Positions 8,207 to 17,113 of a stretch of 64,000 nt of DNA are shown here, piece after piece. A model generated the notes under the pieces. It had not been told where the DNA came from, did no database searches, and saw only the letters and a list, made by a program, of their open reading frames with translations. Source of the stretch: Flavobacteriales bacterium UBA6693 (lineage in GTDB: Bacteria > Bacteroidota > Bacteroidia > Flavobacteriales > Weeksellaceae); assembly GCA_002454815.1 (NCBI GenBank), contig DKJL01000006.1, positions 252,843-316,842 of the forward strand, in the 5' to 3' direction. The stretch's first letter is position 1. The number at the start of each line of letters is the position of its first letter. The translations under genes were made by a program, and so were the position numbers.

Positions 8207-9691
8207 TTACGGGAAGGTTACGCCCGCATATTTATTCACGTTTACCATCGGTAAAGTGGATTTGTACTGTCTGTTTATAGATCTGATGAATTCATTAGCA
8301 ATTACTGCATAACCACGTCCTGTAAGGTGCACGCCGTCCAAAGAGAAAGTACCTCCAGTTACAAAGGTAGAAGTATACTTCACCCCATCAAACTGCAGTC
8401 CGGAAGATTTTGACAATTCAATCATTTTAGCATTGGCATCAACGAAGGCCAATCCTTTCGATGTTGCCATACTTTTGATGACCGAGTTGAATTTTGCGGT
8501 TGCCGCAAGTACTTCATTCTTTTCAGTAACAGTAAGTACATGTTTGTCCTCCAGTGGAAACGTAGCTCCGTATTTATCAAACGGCGCCTGCGCGTAAGGG
8601 GAAGAAGGTTTGGTACCGATCACTGAACTCGTTGCCAATGGGATAAGATCCGCAGACGTGGCATGACGCGCCTGTCCGTAAAGAATACCCATTAATCCTG
8701 CCTGCTGTGCGGGTACTCCTGCGCCTACTAGCGCAGTAGTAATTTGTACGGAATAATCTTTCAAAGATTCATCTTTAAGCAAAAGTGGATTCTGAGATTC
8801 TTTAACCAAATTAAATCTCGCGCCTTCTCCATAGGCCGTCAGGATTTGTTTAAGCGGCCCGAACACTTGCTGATTAAGCGCGGTAACTGATGCCCCATCG
8901 AGTGGTACCGGATTATAAGGAACAGTGGTAAAGAAGGGAATTGCTGTAACATCTGGAATGTTGGCCACAACTCCTTTTGCACCGTTAGAAGTCAGGGTTG
9001 TTACCAACGCCGTATAAGCCTGGGTAAACATTTCCTCTGAAGTTAAAGGATTTGAACCGTCGCCACCGGAAGTAGCGTATCCAAGAACGTCGTTGTTACC
9101 AATCCAAAGAGAAAAGAAGGTTGGGCTCTGTGCCATTGCGTCCTGCAGCACACTCGTAGTGGCGGAAGAGGCGAAACGTACAAAATAAGGATTTGCCGTA
9201 CCGGTCTGCAATCCTGCTGCACTGCCATATCCCGGTGCCAACAAGTGAAATGACTTAGCACCCGGAACTCCCATATTCTGGTAAGGCCCTGAACCGTAAA
9301 TACTTGCAAGGGTGGTAGCACCAGTGCCCTGTGCCGGAACCGGACTCAACGCACCAGCGCTGTTTACACCCAGAACCAACTTGTTGCCAACACCAACCGC
9401 GGGAATACCGCCAAGGTTGTCGGACATCAGAGGCTGCTTGAACTCGCCGCCGCCGGCCATCTTCATTTGTTGTGCCAACATGGAAGGAAAAGATTCCATT
9501 TGCCCGTCGATATACAATGCGTTATCTCTGTATCCTGAAGTCAGTGAGTTACCCAGCGCCACATATTTGCTGAAATCTGCTTCGCCATTAGTTACGGCAA
9601 TGCTGCTGACGTCGGTATCGAAATCGGTGTCACAACTTGCCGTGCAGAATAAAGCTGCAATGGCAAAAGTGGAAATTACTATTTTTTTCAT
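8207..9691 (-). CDS. SGNH/GDSL-family hydrolase lipoprotein
   Basis: A 494-residue lipoprotein: signal peptide with a lipobox-like end TASC and Cys20 as the probable lipidated residue. GDSL family blocks are present in order: block I GNSLTSGY with the nucleophile Ser49, block III GNND (Asn for the oxyanion hole), and block V DGVHLTGRGY with the catalytic Asp and His. The family cleaves esters of lipids or acylated glycans; the substrate cannot be told. It lies 13 bases downstream of the FadL-type porin gene on the same strand, so the two are probably co-transcribed, which suggests an outer-membrane lipid esterase and fatty-acid uptake pair. Confidence 0.85.
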   Translation of the reverse strand: MKKIVISTFAIAALFCTASCDTDFDTDVSSIAVTNGEADFSKYVALGNSLTSGYRDNALYIDGQMESFPSMLAQQMKMAGGGEFKQPLMSDNLGGIPAVGVGNKLVLGVNSAGALSPVPAQGTGATTLASIYGSGPYQNMGVPGAKSFHLLAPGYGSAAGLQTGTANPYFVRFASSATTSVLQDAMAQSPTFFSLWIGNNDVLGYATSGGDGSNPLTSEEMFTQAYTALVTTLTSNGAKGVVANIPDVTAIPFFTTVPYNPVPLDGASVTALNQQVFGPLKQILTAYGEGARFNLVKESQNPLLLKDESLKDYSVQITTALVGAGVPAQQAGLMGILYGQARHATSADLIPLATSSVIGTKPSSPYAQAPFDKYGATFPLEDKHVLTVTEKNEVLAATAKFNSVIKSMATSKGLAFVDANAKMIELSKSSGLQFDGVKYTSTFVTGGTFSLDGVHLTGRGYAVIANEFIRSINRQYKSTLPMVNVNKYAGVTFP

Positions 9692-9704
9692 AATTATTTA
9701 ATGA

Positions 9705-10940
9705 TTAGAATGCGTTATAAGAAAGACCCAGGCCAAAATAATAGGCTTTAGCTTTAGCCTGTCCGTAGAAGTTGTAATAACTGTTGCTTACATCTCTCGG
9801 AGTCTGGAAATTGTAGGCCGCTGCCAAATCAATACCGATTCCTTTCCATTTGTACCCAATACCGCCCGTGATGACGTTGGCATCAAAGGAAGGAGTTTCC
9901 GGGATGAAATCTTCATCAGCGTAAGGCGACTGATCGTTGTAATATCCCAATCTTCCGGCAAAGTTCTCGTTGAACATATACTGCGTACCAATTCTCCAGG
10001 TTTGTGTGCTTTTGAAATTTTTGGGGCTTACCAAAACGGTAGGATCGTTCGGCTGGTTACCAACACCTGCATTTTCGAAATCCAAAGTCAATTTGTTGTA
10101 ATTATCCCATCCGGCATAATTAAAGTCTCCGGAAACTTGCCATTTTGGTGTAATTTTATAAGTAAGACCTACCGTATATTCCTCCACCAGTGGTAATACA
10201 GCTTTGAAGTTATCCTGTCCGTTAGCATCCAAACCAATATTGGGGAACAAACTTGGAGAAACATTAAAGGTAGCAACACCTGCATCTGCCTTCATATCAA
10301 CCGGCGAACGGTATGCTAAACTCACATCAAGTTTATCCGTTGGGCGAAGATAAAAACCAACACCGAATCCACTTCCGGAAGCTTTGTCATCTTTAATATT
10401 TAATGTGCCGCCGAGCTGACTCACACTCTTCGTCCAGTCTACAACACCGGTTGCGTAGATATAGCTGGCACCTACAGAAGCCCAGGGAGCAAGTTTAACT
10501 GAAATCATGGGTTGATAATACATTGCTTTCAACTCAATATTTTGTACAATCTCGCGACCTGCCCAATCGTCCGGCCACTCGATAGTACTGCCAAACGGGG
10601 TAGAAAAATTAAAACCTACCGAAACCTCATCGATGATCTTATAAGCAATCGCTGCGTAAATTGGAGTTCCAAGCGGATTGCTGGTATGATACGATTCTAG
10701 GGTGTTCGGATTTTGGTAAGTAATTTCGGTACCGATGGCAAATCCTCCCGCGGCCACACTCAGGCGGTTCGGAATGAACGACATTCCTGCCGGATTAAAA
10801 AAAGTGACACTGGCATCCTCAGTGTGAGCACTGGTATGCGCCATAGCCAACTGCTTTACGCCCTGCAAAGACACTCTGAAGCCTCCGGCATAGGCCATAA
10901 CGCCGGCTAACAATGCGGTGGTTACAACTATTTTTTTCAT
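9705..10940 (-). CDS. OmpP1/FadL/TodX-family outer-membrane transporter
   Basis: A 411-residue beta-barrel predicted to let long-chain fatty acids or other hydrophobic compounds cross the outer membrane. It starts at the ATG at 10940 (MKKIVVTTALLAG...), which gives a clean signal peptide ending AYA; in-frame codons further upstream would bury the signal. The N-terminal hatch typical of the family is visible (AMAHTSAHTEDASVTFFNPA with the NPAG motif). The protein ends in Phe. It is the first gene of a probable operon with the GDSL lipoprotein. Confidence 0.88.
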   Translation of the reverse strand: MKKIVVTTALLAGVMAYAGGFRVSLQGVKQLAMAHTSAHTEDASVTFFNPAGMSFIPNRLSVAAGGFAIGTEITYQNPNTLESYHTSNPLGTPIYAAIAYKIIDEVSVGFNFSTPFGSTIEWPDDWAGREIVQNIELKAMYYQPMISVKLAPWASVGASYIYATGVVDWTKSVSQLGGTLNIKDDKASGSGFGVGFYLRPTDKLDVSLAYRSPVDMKADAGVATFNVSPSLFPNIGLDANGQDNFKAVLPLVEEYTVGLTYKITPKWQVSGDFNYAGWDNYNKLTLDFENAGVGNQPNDPTVLVSPKNFKSTQTWRIGTQYMFNENFAGRLGYYNDQSPYADEDFIPETPSFDANVITGGIGYKWKGIGIDLAAAYNFQTPRDVSNSYYNFYGQAKAKAYYFGLGLSYNAF

Positions 10941-11044
10941 AAAGATCATTATTAATGTCCCAAATATAAAATTAATTTTTAAACAAATGTTAATATTTTC
11001 ATAATATATTTTAAACACCACCAAACCTATGTTTGACGTTTAAA

Positions 11045-11094
11045 TATAGTAAAGAGCGTTTAAACCAAAATACGTATTAGTACGCTTTACTATA
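11045..11094. repeat. Imperfect inverted repeat with nested palindrome
   Basis: TATAGTAAAGAGCGT (11045-11059) is mirrored by ACGCTTTACTATA (11082-11094) with a bulge. The 22-base centre contains the perfect palindrome AATACGTATT (11069-11078). It has no T-tail, so it reads as an operator-like site in the fadL/ricT divergent promoter region, not a terminator. Confidence 0.5.
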
Positions 11095-11299
11095 ACAATA
11101 TTTTATTTGCCAAGCAGGCTAAATGTTTAATTTAAATAAAATTGAAATTTGCCAAAAAAAATGACCACGCGGCGATTATATGATTCGCATAACATCAGAC
11201 ATTTCGGTGGGAAATATTCAATACATTTTAAAAATATCACAAGAAACAAAAAAAACACGTTGCCAGGAAAGGCGCTTTAGCTGTACAGAAAAATTATAC

Positions 11300-11307
11300 T
11301 AAATTTG
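11300..11307 (+). promoter_or_regulatory. -7 box TAAATTTG for the ricT-gldH-PBP1A operon
   Basis: An exact TAnnTTTG match 23 bases before the ATG at 11331, with a weak -33 element (CTTTAG at 11275-11280). Confidence 0.5.
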
Positions 11308-11330
11308 CAGCTTATCTAAAAAATAAAAAT

Positions 11331-12620
11331 ATGAGTTGTGGATGTAAAACATCCGGCGATTCTTCCCATTCTTGCGGCACAAAGTCCGCGAATGGCTGTG
11401 ACAGCGTAGATACATGCGGTAATAGTTATAAATTAAGTGTTTTCGATTGGCTTTCAGATATCCATAGCCCGGCTCAGTCTCAGACTGATTTTGTGGAGGT
11501 TAGGTTCAAAAATGATCGAAAGTGTTTCTATAAAAACGTCCATCAGTTACCGCTTCATATCGGAAGCATTGTTACAGTAGAATCCAGTCCGGGTCACGAT
11601 ATAGGTGTAGTAAGCCTCTCGGGGGAATTGGTTAAAATTCAGATGAAGAAAAAACACGTCACTGAAGAGCACCCCCTGAAAATTTACCGCTTGGCCAACC
11701 AAAAAGACATTGAAGTCTGGCAGGAGGTTCGGGCCAAAGAAGAAAGTGTGAAAATACAGGCACGTAAAATCGCCTACGCACTGAATCTTGAGATGAAAAT
11801 TACTGACGTTGAATTTCAGGGTGACGGTGGAAAGGTCACGTTCTACTACACCGCCGATAACCGAGTGGATTTCAGACAGTTAATCAAAGAATATGCTTCG
11901 CTTTTCCGTACGAAAATCGACATGAAACAGATTGGCTTCCGCCAAGAAGCGGCAAAAGTCGGTGGCATCGGATCCTGCGGTCGGGAATTGTGCTGTTCCA
12001 CATGGCTCACCGATTTCCGTTCCGTTAATACCAATGCGGCACGCTATCAGCAGCTGAGCATCAACCCACAAAAGCTGGCAGGCCAGTGTGGAAAACTGAA
12101 ATGCTGTCTGAATTACGAACTCGACAGTTATCTTGACGCACTCAATGATTTCCCGTCCTCGAATGCGACCATTGATACCGAAAAAGGAAAAGCCTTCTGT
12201 ATTAAAATTGATGTCTTCAAAAAGAGAATGTGGTTCGCTTATGTAGACCATTCGATGTCCTGGTATGACCTTGATGTTCAGGAAGTAAAGAAGTTATTGG
12301 CCGCTAATAAAAAAGGCGAAAAAGCTCCGCCCCTGGAAGATTTAAAAGTCAACGATGCGCCGGTGAAATCGGTCGATCTGATCCAGGAAAACAATATGGA
12401 CCGTTTCGAACGTAAAGGCAGAAACAGCGGGAAAAATCAGGGCAAGCGCAAACCGAGCAACAATCAGCCAAAAGGAGAGCGTAAAAATGCAGAAGCAGGA
12501 GCAGAGCGAAAAAAGCCGGCGGGTGCAGTACCAAAACAACCGGCAACTAACAAACCTGCAAACCAGAACACGAAAAAGTTTAAGAAAAAAAGTCCGCCAA
12601 AACGTGATAACGATGCATAA
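11331..12620 (+). CDS. PSP1-domain protein, RicT/YaaT-like
   Basis: A 429-residue protein with a PSP1 domain, the fold of Bacillus YaaT/RicT. In Firmicutes, RicT forms an iron-sulfur complex (RicAFT) that affects RNA maturation and phosphorelays; its role in Bacteroidota is not settled. The PSP1 cysteine motifs CGRELCC (about 216-222) and CGKLKCC (about 253-259) are present. An additional N-terminal Cys cluster (C3, C5, C15, C23, C29) could add a metal site. From about residue 340 the protein is a very basic Lys/Asn/Pro-rich tail, suggesting nucleic-acid or ribosome contact. It overlaps gldH by 8 bases. Confidence 0.88.
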   Translation: MSCGCKTSGDSSHSCGTKSANGCDSVDTCGNSYKLSVFDWLSDIHSPAQSQTDFVEVRFKNDRKCFYKNVHQLPLHIGSIVTVESSPGHDIGVVSLSGELVKIQMKKKHVTEEHPLKIYRLANQKDIEVWQEVRAKEESVKIQARKIAYALNLEMKITDVEFQGDGGKVTFYYTADNRVDFRQLIKEYASLFRTKIDMKQIGFRQEAAKVGGIGSCGRELCCSTWLTDFRSVNTNAARYQQLSINPQKLAGQCGKLKCCLNYELDSYLDALNDFPSSNATIDTEKGKAFCIKIDVFKKRMWFAYVDHSMSWYDLDVQEVKKLLAANKKGEKAPPLEDLKVNDAPVKSVDLIQENNMDRFERKGRNSGKNQGKRKPSNNQPKGERKNAEAGAERKKPAGAVPKQPATNKPANQNTKKFKKKSPPKRDNDA

Positions 12621-13077
12621 GACATTGCGCCTTTTTCCCGTTCTTATACTGCTCATCGCCTGTGCCAACCCATCGGAGACAGTAATCGTCAACAATATCA
12701 ACGGCAGCTGGAATAAGACCGCGGAGCAACAGTTTAAAATCAATATTACCGACGCAGCAAAGCCCCGGGATCTTGTTTTTATGGTGCGGAACAACAACGA
12801 TTATCCCTTCAGTAACCTGCGGCTGATCGTAAGGCTGGAAAATGAAAAAACAAAGAAAAAAACCGTCGACACGCTTAATTATATTCTGGCCCAGCCCAAC
12901 GGAGAATGGATCGGAAAAGGTTTTGGTGACACCAAAGAGACGAATTTTCAGTACAAACTCAATTATACATTCCCGAATAACGGCAGTTATACGATTGGCG
13001 TTATTCAGGCAATGCGCCGGGATATTTTGCCTGGCATAGAAGATCTGGGACTAACAATTAATATGGCAAAACCGTAA
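12613..13077 (+). CDS. gldH: Gliding motility lipoprotein GldH
   Basis: A 154-residue lipoprotein required for gliding in Flavobacterium johnsoniae, where it belongs with the Gld/type IX secretion machinery. The signal peptide ends in a good lipobox, LIAC, with Cys17 as the lipidated residue. Family features follow (NNINGSWNKTAEQQF; RNNNDYPFSNL; NYTFPNNGSY). The ATG at 12613 was chosen because it gives the lipoprotein signal directly and overlaps the end of ricT by 8 bases. An in-frame ATG at 12487 would add 42 hydrophilic residues encoded inside ricT. Confidence 0.92.
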   Translation: MHKTLRLFPVLILLIACANPSETVIVNNINGSWNKTAEQQFKINITDAAKPRDLVFMVRNNNDYPFSNLRLIVRLENEKTKKKTVDTLNYILAQPNGEWIGKGFGDTKETNFQYKLNYTFPNNGSYTIGVIQAMRRDILPGIEDLGLTINMAKP

Positions 13078-13085
13078 TAGTATTT

Positions 13086-15467
13086 ATGGAAAAAACACAG
13101 CAGAAAGTGGGCAAACCTGGTCAGAAGTTCCCGCTGCCTCCTAAAAAAACCCGCAACACCGGCTGGAAAAAATGGGTGCGTTTCATCTGGATGGGTCTCG
13201 TGGCCGTTATCCTGGGAATCGCAGCATTATTTTTCGCTGTTTCACAGGGTTTTCTCGGCGAAATGCCCGATGTAAAACAACTCGAAAACCCGGATATCTT
13301 TGTAGCGTCGGAAATTTATTCATCCGACGGCAAACTGCTGGGTAAGTTTGAAAAAGAAAAAACACAGCCGGTTACTTATAAGGAGTTGCCGCCGTATCTG
13401 GTGTACGCTTTACAGGCGAAGGAAGACGAGCGCTTCAAAGAGCACAGCGGAATTGATTTACAGTCTGTTGCGCGCGCCGTGGTATACGGCGGTAAGCGTG
13501 GCGGTGGATCTACAATTACACAGCAGCTCGCAAAATTGCTTTTCACCGGAACAGCGTCCCAGAACAAAATACAGCGCAGCTTCCAGAAACTGAAGGAATG
13601 GGTTGTGGCGGTAAGCCTAGAAAAACGCTATACGAAAGAAGAGATCATCACTTTATACTTTAATAAATTTGACTTTGTTAATAATGCCAACGGTATCGAA
13701 ATGGCCTCGCGCATTTATTTTAACAAAAAAGCCAGTCAGCTCACCTTGCCGGAAGCCGCTACTTTTGTTTCGATGTTGGAAGCGCCTGTGGCGAATAATC
13801 CCTTACGGAATCCCGAACGTGCAAAGCGTCGCCGCGATGTGGTGCTGGAACAAATGCTGAAGACCGGCTATCTGGATCAGGAAACCTATGCACAAGCTGT
13901 CGATACACCGATCAAGGTAGATTTTCATCCGATAAAAACCATCGATGATGGCTATTCTGCTTACTACAAATTTTATCTGCGTAAAGAAATTGAAGGTTAT
14001 ATTAAAGACTTCGAAAAGAAAACAGGTAAAAGTTTGAATCTTTTCCGTGATGGTCTTAAAATTTATACCACACTGGATTCTAAAATGCAGACTTACGCCG
14101 AAGAGTCCATCAAAGAACACCTTACGGATCTGCAGAAACGTTTTGACGCAGAACAGCGCGGACGAAAAGACCGCCCCTTTTACCTGATTAATGACAAGCA
14201 GATCAACAGCATTATGGTGAATGCCATGAAGCGTACCGGCCGTTACAAACAACTCAAGAATGCCGGCGTTTCGGAAGATTCCATTATGCTGGAATTCAAA
14301 AAACCTATCCCAACTTCACGTTTTACCTGGAATGGCGAAGAAGAAGTGGAAATGTCTCCCTGGGATTCCATCCGTTATCATAAACAAATTGCGCAGGCTG
14401 GCCTAATGTCGATGGTTCCGGGAACGGGAGAAATCAAAGCTTGGGTGGGCGGTATTAACTGGCAACACTTCCAGTACGATCACATCAAACAGGGAAAAAG
14501 ACAGGTAGGATCAACCTTTAAACCGTTTGTTTACGCTACCGCGATTATGAAGCTCGGCATGACCCCGTGCTCGACGGTTTCTAATGCAACCTACACCAAA
14601 GGCACGTGGCGTGTAGAAGGATCCGGCGGAAGTCTTACGCTGCGCGACGCTTTAGCACATTCGAAAAACCCTGTGGCCGTTCGTCTTATTGAAATGACAG
14701 GTGTTAAGAGTGTGATTCAAACTGCCAGAGACCTTGGGGTAACTGAAGAAATTCCTAACGAATATGCCGTTGCACTTGGCTCTTCGGATATTACGATTTA
14801 CGAAATGCTTGGGGCATACAGCACCTTTGCCAATTATGGAAATTACATCAAACCGGAAATGATCTGGCGGATTGAAGATGCCAACGGACGTGTAATTACG
14901 GAGGTAAAACCAGTGACCAAAGAAGTCATGAATGAGCTTTACGCCTACACTATGATTGACCTGATGAAAGGTGTTACCGAATACGGGACCGCCTCGGGTG
15001 AACTTGGACGCCGCGGTGTAGAACGCGGTATAGAAATCGCCGGTAAAACCGGTACCACGCAAAATAACTCTGATGGCTGGTTTATGGGCATCACGCCAAA
15101 TCTGGCAACCGGTGTTTGGGTGGGCTGGGAAGACCGGGCAACACACTTCCGCGGTACCGGCGAAGGCCAGGGAGCGAAAATGGCCTTGCCGATCTGGGCG
15201 ATCTACATGAAAAAAGTTTGGGCAGATAAGAGCCTGGGAGTTTCGCCGGAAGATAAGTTTGTAAAACCTTCCAACTGGACCGGCAGCTGTTCCGATCTCC
15301 AGGGGTTGGGCGGATATGGTGATGACGGCGGCCTGCAGACTTTAGACGAGATTAAAAATCCGAAGCCTCAGGAACCGGTGTATGTGCCCAAAAAAGCACC
15401 GACAAAAACCGATGATAATGTTAATGAAAGAATTAATACCGGCGACGATATTGATTTTAACAAATAG
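13086..15467 (+). CDS. Bifunctional penicillin-binding protein 1A (class A PBP)
   Basis: Polymerises glycan strands and cross-links peptides of peptidoglycan at the inner membrane. A 793-residue protein: basic cytoplasmic N-terminus, one membrane segment (about 31-53), a GT51 glycosyltransferase domain (catalytic Glu in KEDERFKEH near 113), then the transpeptidase with S476-T-F-K479, SKN in AHSKNPVAV, and K654-T-G656. It follows gldH by 8 bases, so ricT-gldH-PBP1A is one operon. A strong terminator follows. The Pro/Lys-rich tail after about 750 is low complexity. Confidence 0.95.
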   Translation: MEKTQQKVGKPGQKFPLPPKKTRNTGWKKWVRFIWMGLVAVILGIAALFFAVSQGFLGEMPDVKQLENPDIFVASEIYSSDGKLLGKFEKEKTQPVTYKELPPYLVYALQAKEDERFKEHSGIDLQSVARAVVYGGKRGGGSTITQQLAKLLFTGTASQNKIQRSFQKLKEWVVAVSLEKRYTKEEIITLYFNKFDFVNNANGIEMASRIYFNKKASQLTLPEAATFVSMLEAPVANNPLRNPERAKRRRDVVLEQMLKTGYLDQETYAQAVDTPIKVDFHPIKTIDDGYSAYYKFYLRKEIEGYIKDFEKKTGKSLNLFRDGLKIYTTLDSKMQTYAEESIKEHLTDLQKRFDAEQRGRKDRPFYLINDKQINSIMVNAMKRTGRYKQLKNAGVSEDSIMLEFKKPIPTSRFTWNGEEEVEMSPWDSIRYHKQIAQAGLMSMVPGTGEIKAWVGGINWQHFQYDHIKQGKRQVGSTFKPFVYATAIMKLGMTPCSTVSNATYTKGTWRVEGSGGSLTLRDALAHSKNPVAVRLIEMTGVKSVIQTARDLGVTEEIPNEYAVALGSSDITIYEMLGAYSTFANYGNYIKPEMIWRIEDANGRVITEVKPVTKEVMNELYAYTMIDLMKGVTEYGTASGELGRRGVERGIEIAGKTGTTQNNSDGWFMGITPNLATGVWVGWEDRATHFRGTGEGQGAKMALPIWAIYMKKVWADKSLGVSPEDKFVKPSNWTGSCSDLQGLGGYGDDGGLQTLDEIKNPKPQEPVYVPKKAPTKTDDNVNERINTGDDIDFNK

Positions 15468-15486
15468 ATTAACAACACTTTTTTAT

Positions 15487-15524
15487 AACATCCTTCCCGA
15501 ATTTTTTGGAAGGATGTTTTTTTT
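15487..15524 (+). terminator. Rho-independent terminator after the PBP gene
   Basis: AACATCCTTCC (15487-15497) pairs exactly with GGAAGGATGTT (15508-15518), followed by a T-run to 15524. Confidence 0.9.
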
Positions 15525-15539
15525 AACGAACTTTAAATC

Positions 15540-17084
15540 ATGAATTTAAATAAAATAAGCCAGCCCTACTTACAGTTGTTTCCCGGTGACACTTCAGGTA
15601 ATACCATGCAGCGCCAGACGCCGAAAATGGTTTTTTCTACTGTGAAGCTGATGCATTTTGAACAACCCGAACTGCTGATTTTCAATGATCAGCTCGCTTC
15701 AGAAATCGGCCTTGGCTGTATTGAAAATGAGGAAGACACGGCTTTTCTGAATGCGGCGCGCGTACCGGAGAATATTCAAACGTATGCGACAGCGTATGCC
15801 GGCCATCAGTTTGGCAACTGGGCAGGACAACTTGGAGACGGCCGCGCGATCTTCGCGGGCGAAATCACCAATTCAGCTGGAAAAAAAACGGAACTTCAGT
15901 GGAAAGGAGCTGGTGCGACGCCCTATTCCCGCCATGCAGACGGACGTGCAGTTTTGCGTTCCAGCGTACGGGAATACCTGATGAGCGAAGCGATGTATCA
16001 TCTCGGTGTACCGACCACGCGGGCGCTGTCATTATCACTCAGCGGCGAGCAGGTGGTTCGCGATATGCTGTATGACGGCAATGCTGCTTACGAAAAAGGT
16101 GCGGTAATGATGCGGACGGCCCCGAGCTTTCTGAGGTTCGGTCACTTTGAGTTGCTCAGCGCGCAGCGGGAATATGATACGCTGGCAAAACTTACTGATT
16201 TTGCCATTTCTAATTATTTTCCGGCGATCGATCAAAAATCTGATGAACGGTATGCCGATTTATTTACTGCGGTTTGTGAAAAAACGGCCGACATGATTGT
16301 GGACTGGTACCGCGTGGGATTTGTGCACGGAGTGATGAATACTGATAATATGTCGCTGCTCGGGCTCACCATCGATTATGGCCCGTTTTCAATGTTGGAT
16401 GAATATCATCTGAATTTCACGCCCAATACCACGGATCTGCCGGGCCGCCGCTATGCCTTTGGCAATCAGGCAAAAATTGCACAATGGAATTTGTGGCAAT
16501 TGGCAAATGCCTTGTTTCCTTTAATCAAAGATGAACAATTCCTGGAAACGGCTCTAAATCAATTCAATGAAAAGTTCTGGCAGAAACACGATTTGATGAT
16601 GTCGAAAAAATTTGGCTTCAGTGAGCTTTTACCGGGCGACGATGATTTTTTCACCAAAGCACAACAGTTGATGCAGGATCTGGAACTGGATTACACCTTG
16701 TTTTTCAAGGGTTTAGAAACTTATAATACTTCCATGGATGCACGTGAACATTTTTCGGACATAAGTTATCAGAGACTTTCGGAAGATCATTATTCACAGC
16801 TTTCAGGCTTTTTGGAAACGTATTTCGAACGTTTGGAACAAAATTCTTTCACGCGCGAAGAATCGGTATCGTTGATGAGAAAAACCAATCCTGCTTTTAT
16901 TCTGCGTAATTATCTTTTATTTGAATGCATTAATGAACTCAACAACGGAGAAAGGACACTGTTGGAAAAACTGCTGAATGCTTTAAAAAACCCTTACGAA
17001 GAAATTTACCCCGAATTTTCGGTTCGCCGCCCTTCACGTTATGACGGACAAACCGGCTGTTCTACCCTTTCCTGCAGTTCCTAG
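15540..17084 (+). CDS. selO: Protein adenylyltransferase SelO (YdiU family)
   Basis: A pseudokinase-fold enzyme that transfers AMP to Ser/Thr/Tyr of target proteins, linked to oxidative stress. The 514-residue length is normal. Visible motifs: GDGRAIFAGE (P-loop-like), KGAGATPYSRHADGRAVLR, and the catalytic HGVMNTDNMS followed by DYGPF, which corresponds to the metal-binding Asp. The C-terminus carries Cys residues (CSTLSC) where eukaryotic SelO has selenocysteine and bacterial forms have Cys. It stands alone between a terminator and a new promoter. Confidence 0.93.
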   Translation: MNLNKISQPYLQLFPGDTSGNTMQRQTPKMVFSTVKLMHFEQPELLIFNDQLASEIGLGCIENEEDTAFLNAARVPENIQTYATAYAGHQFGNWAGQLGDGRAIFAGEITNSAGKKTELQWKGAGATPYSRHADGRAVLRSSVREYLMSEAMYHLGVPTTRALSLSLSGEQVVRDMLYDGNAAYEKGAVMMRTAPSFLRFGHFELLSAQREYDTLAKLTDFAISNYFPAIDQKSDERYADLFTAVCEKTADMIVDWYRVGFVHGVMNTDNMSLLGLTIDYGPFSMLDEYHLNFTPNTTDLPGRRYAFGNQAKIAQWNLWQLANALFPLIKDEQFLETALNQFNEKFWQKHDLMMSKKFGFSELLPGDDDFFTKAQQLMQDLELDYTLFFKGLETYNTSMDAREHFSDISYQRLSEDHYSQLSGFLETYFERLEQNSFTREESVSLMRKTNPAFILRNYLLFECINELNNGERTLLEKLLNALKNPYEEIYPEFSVRRPSRYDGQTGCSTLSCSS

Positions 17085-17091
17085 AAAATCC

Positions 17092-17099
17092 TATTTTTG
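17092..17099 (+). promoter_or_regulatory. -7 box TATTTTTG for the membrane protein gene
   Basis: An exact TAnnTTTG match directly after the selO stop codon. Transcription would start near 17105, leaving a leader of about 10 bases before the GTG at 17114. Confidence 0.5.
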
Positions 17100-17113
17100 C
17101 CGAAACGTTTTCA

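Larger units (their letters stand above)
10941..11330. other. 390-base divergent intergenic region
   Basis: AT-rich gap between the divergent fadL-like and ricT-like genes. It holds a long imperfect inverted repeat (11045-11094), a candidate minus-strand -7 box (TAGGTTTG, 11022-11029) and the ricT -7 box (11300-11307). I see no coding sequence. The stretch 11095-11290 has no structure I can name. Confidence 0.5.

Noticed and set aside
11095..11290. Possible small RNA in the fadL/ricT gap
   Set aside because: No hairpin with T-run and no clear promoter other than the ricT one; nothing supports a transcript.
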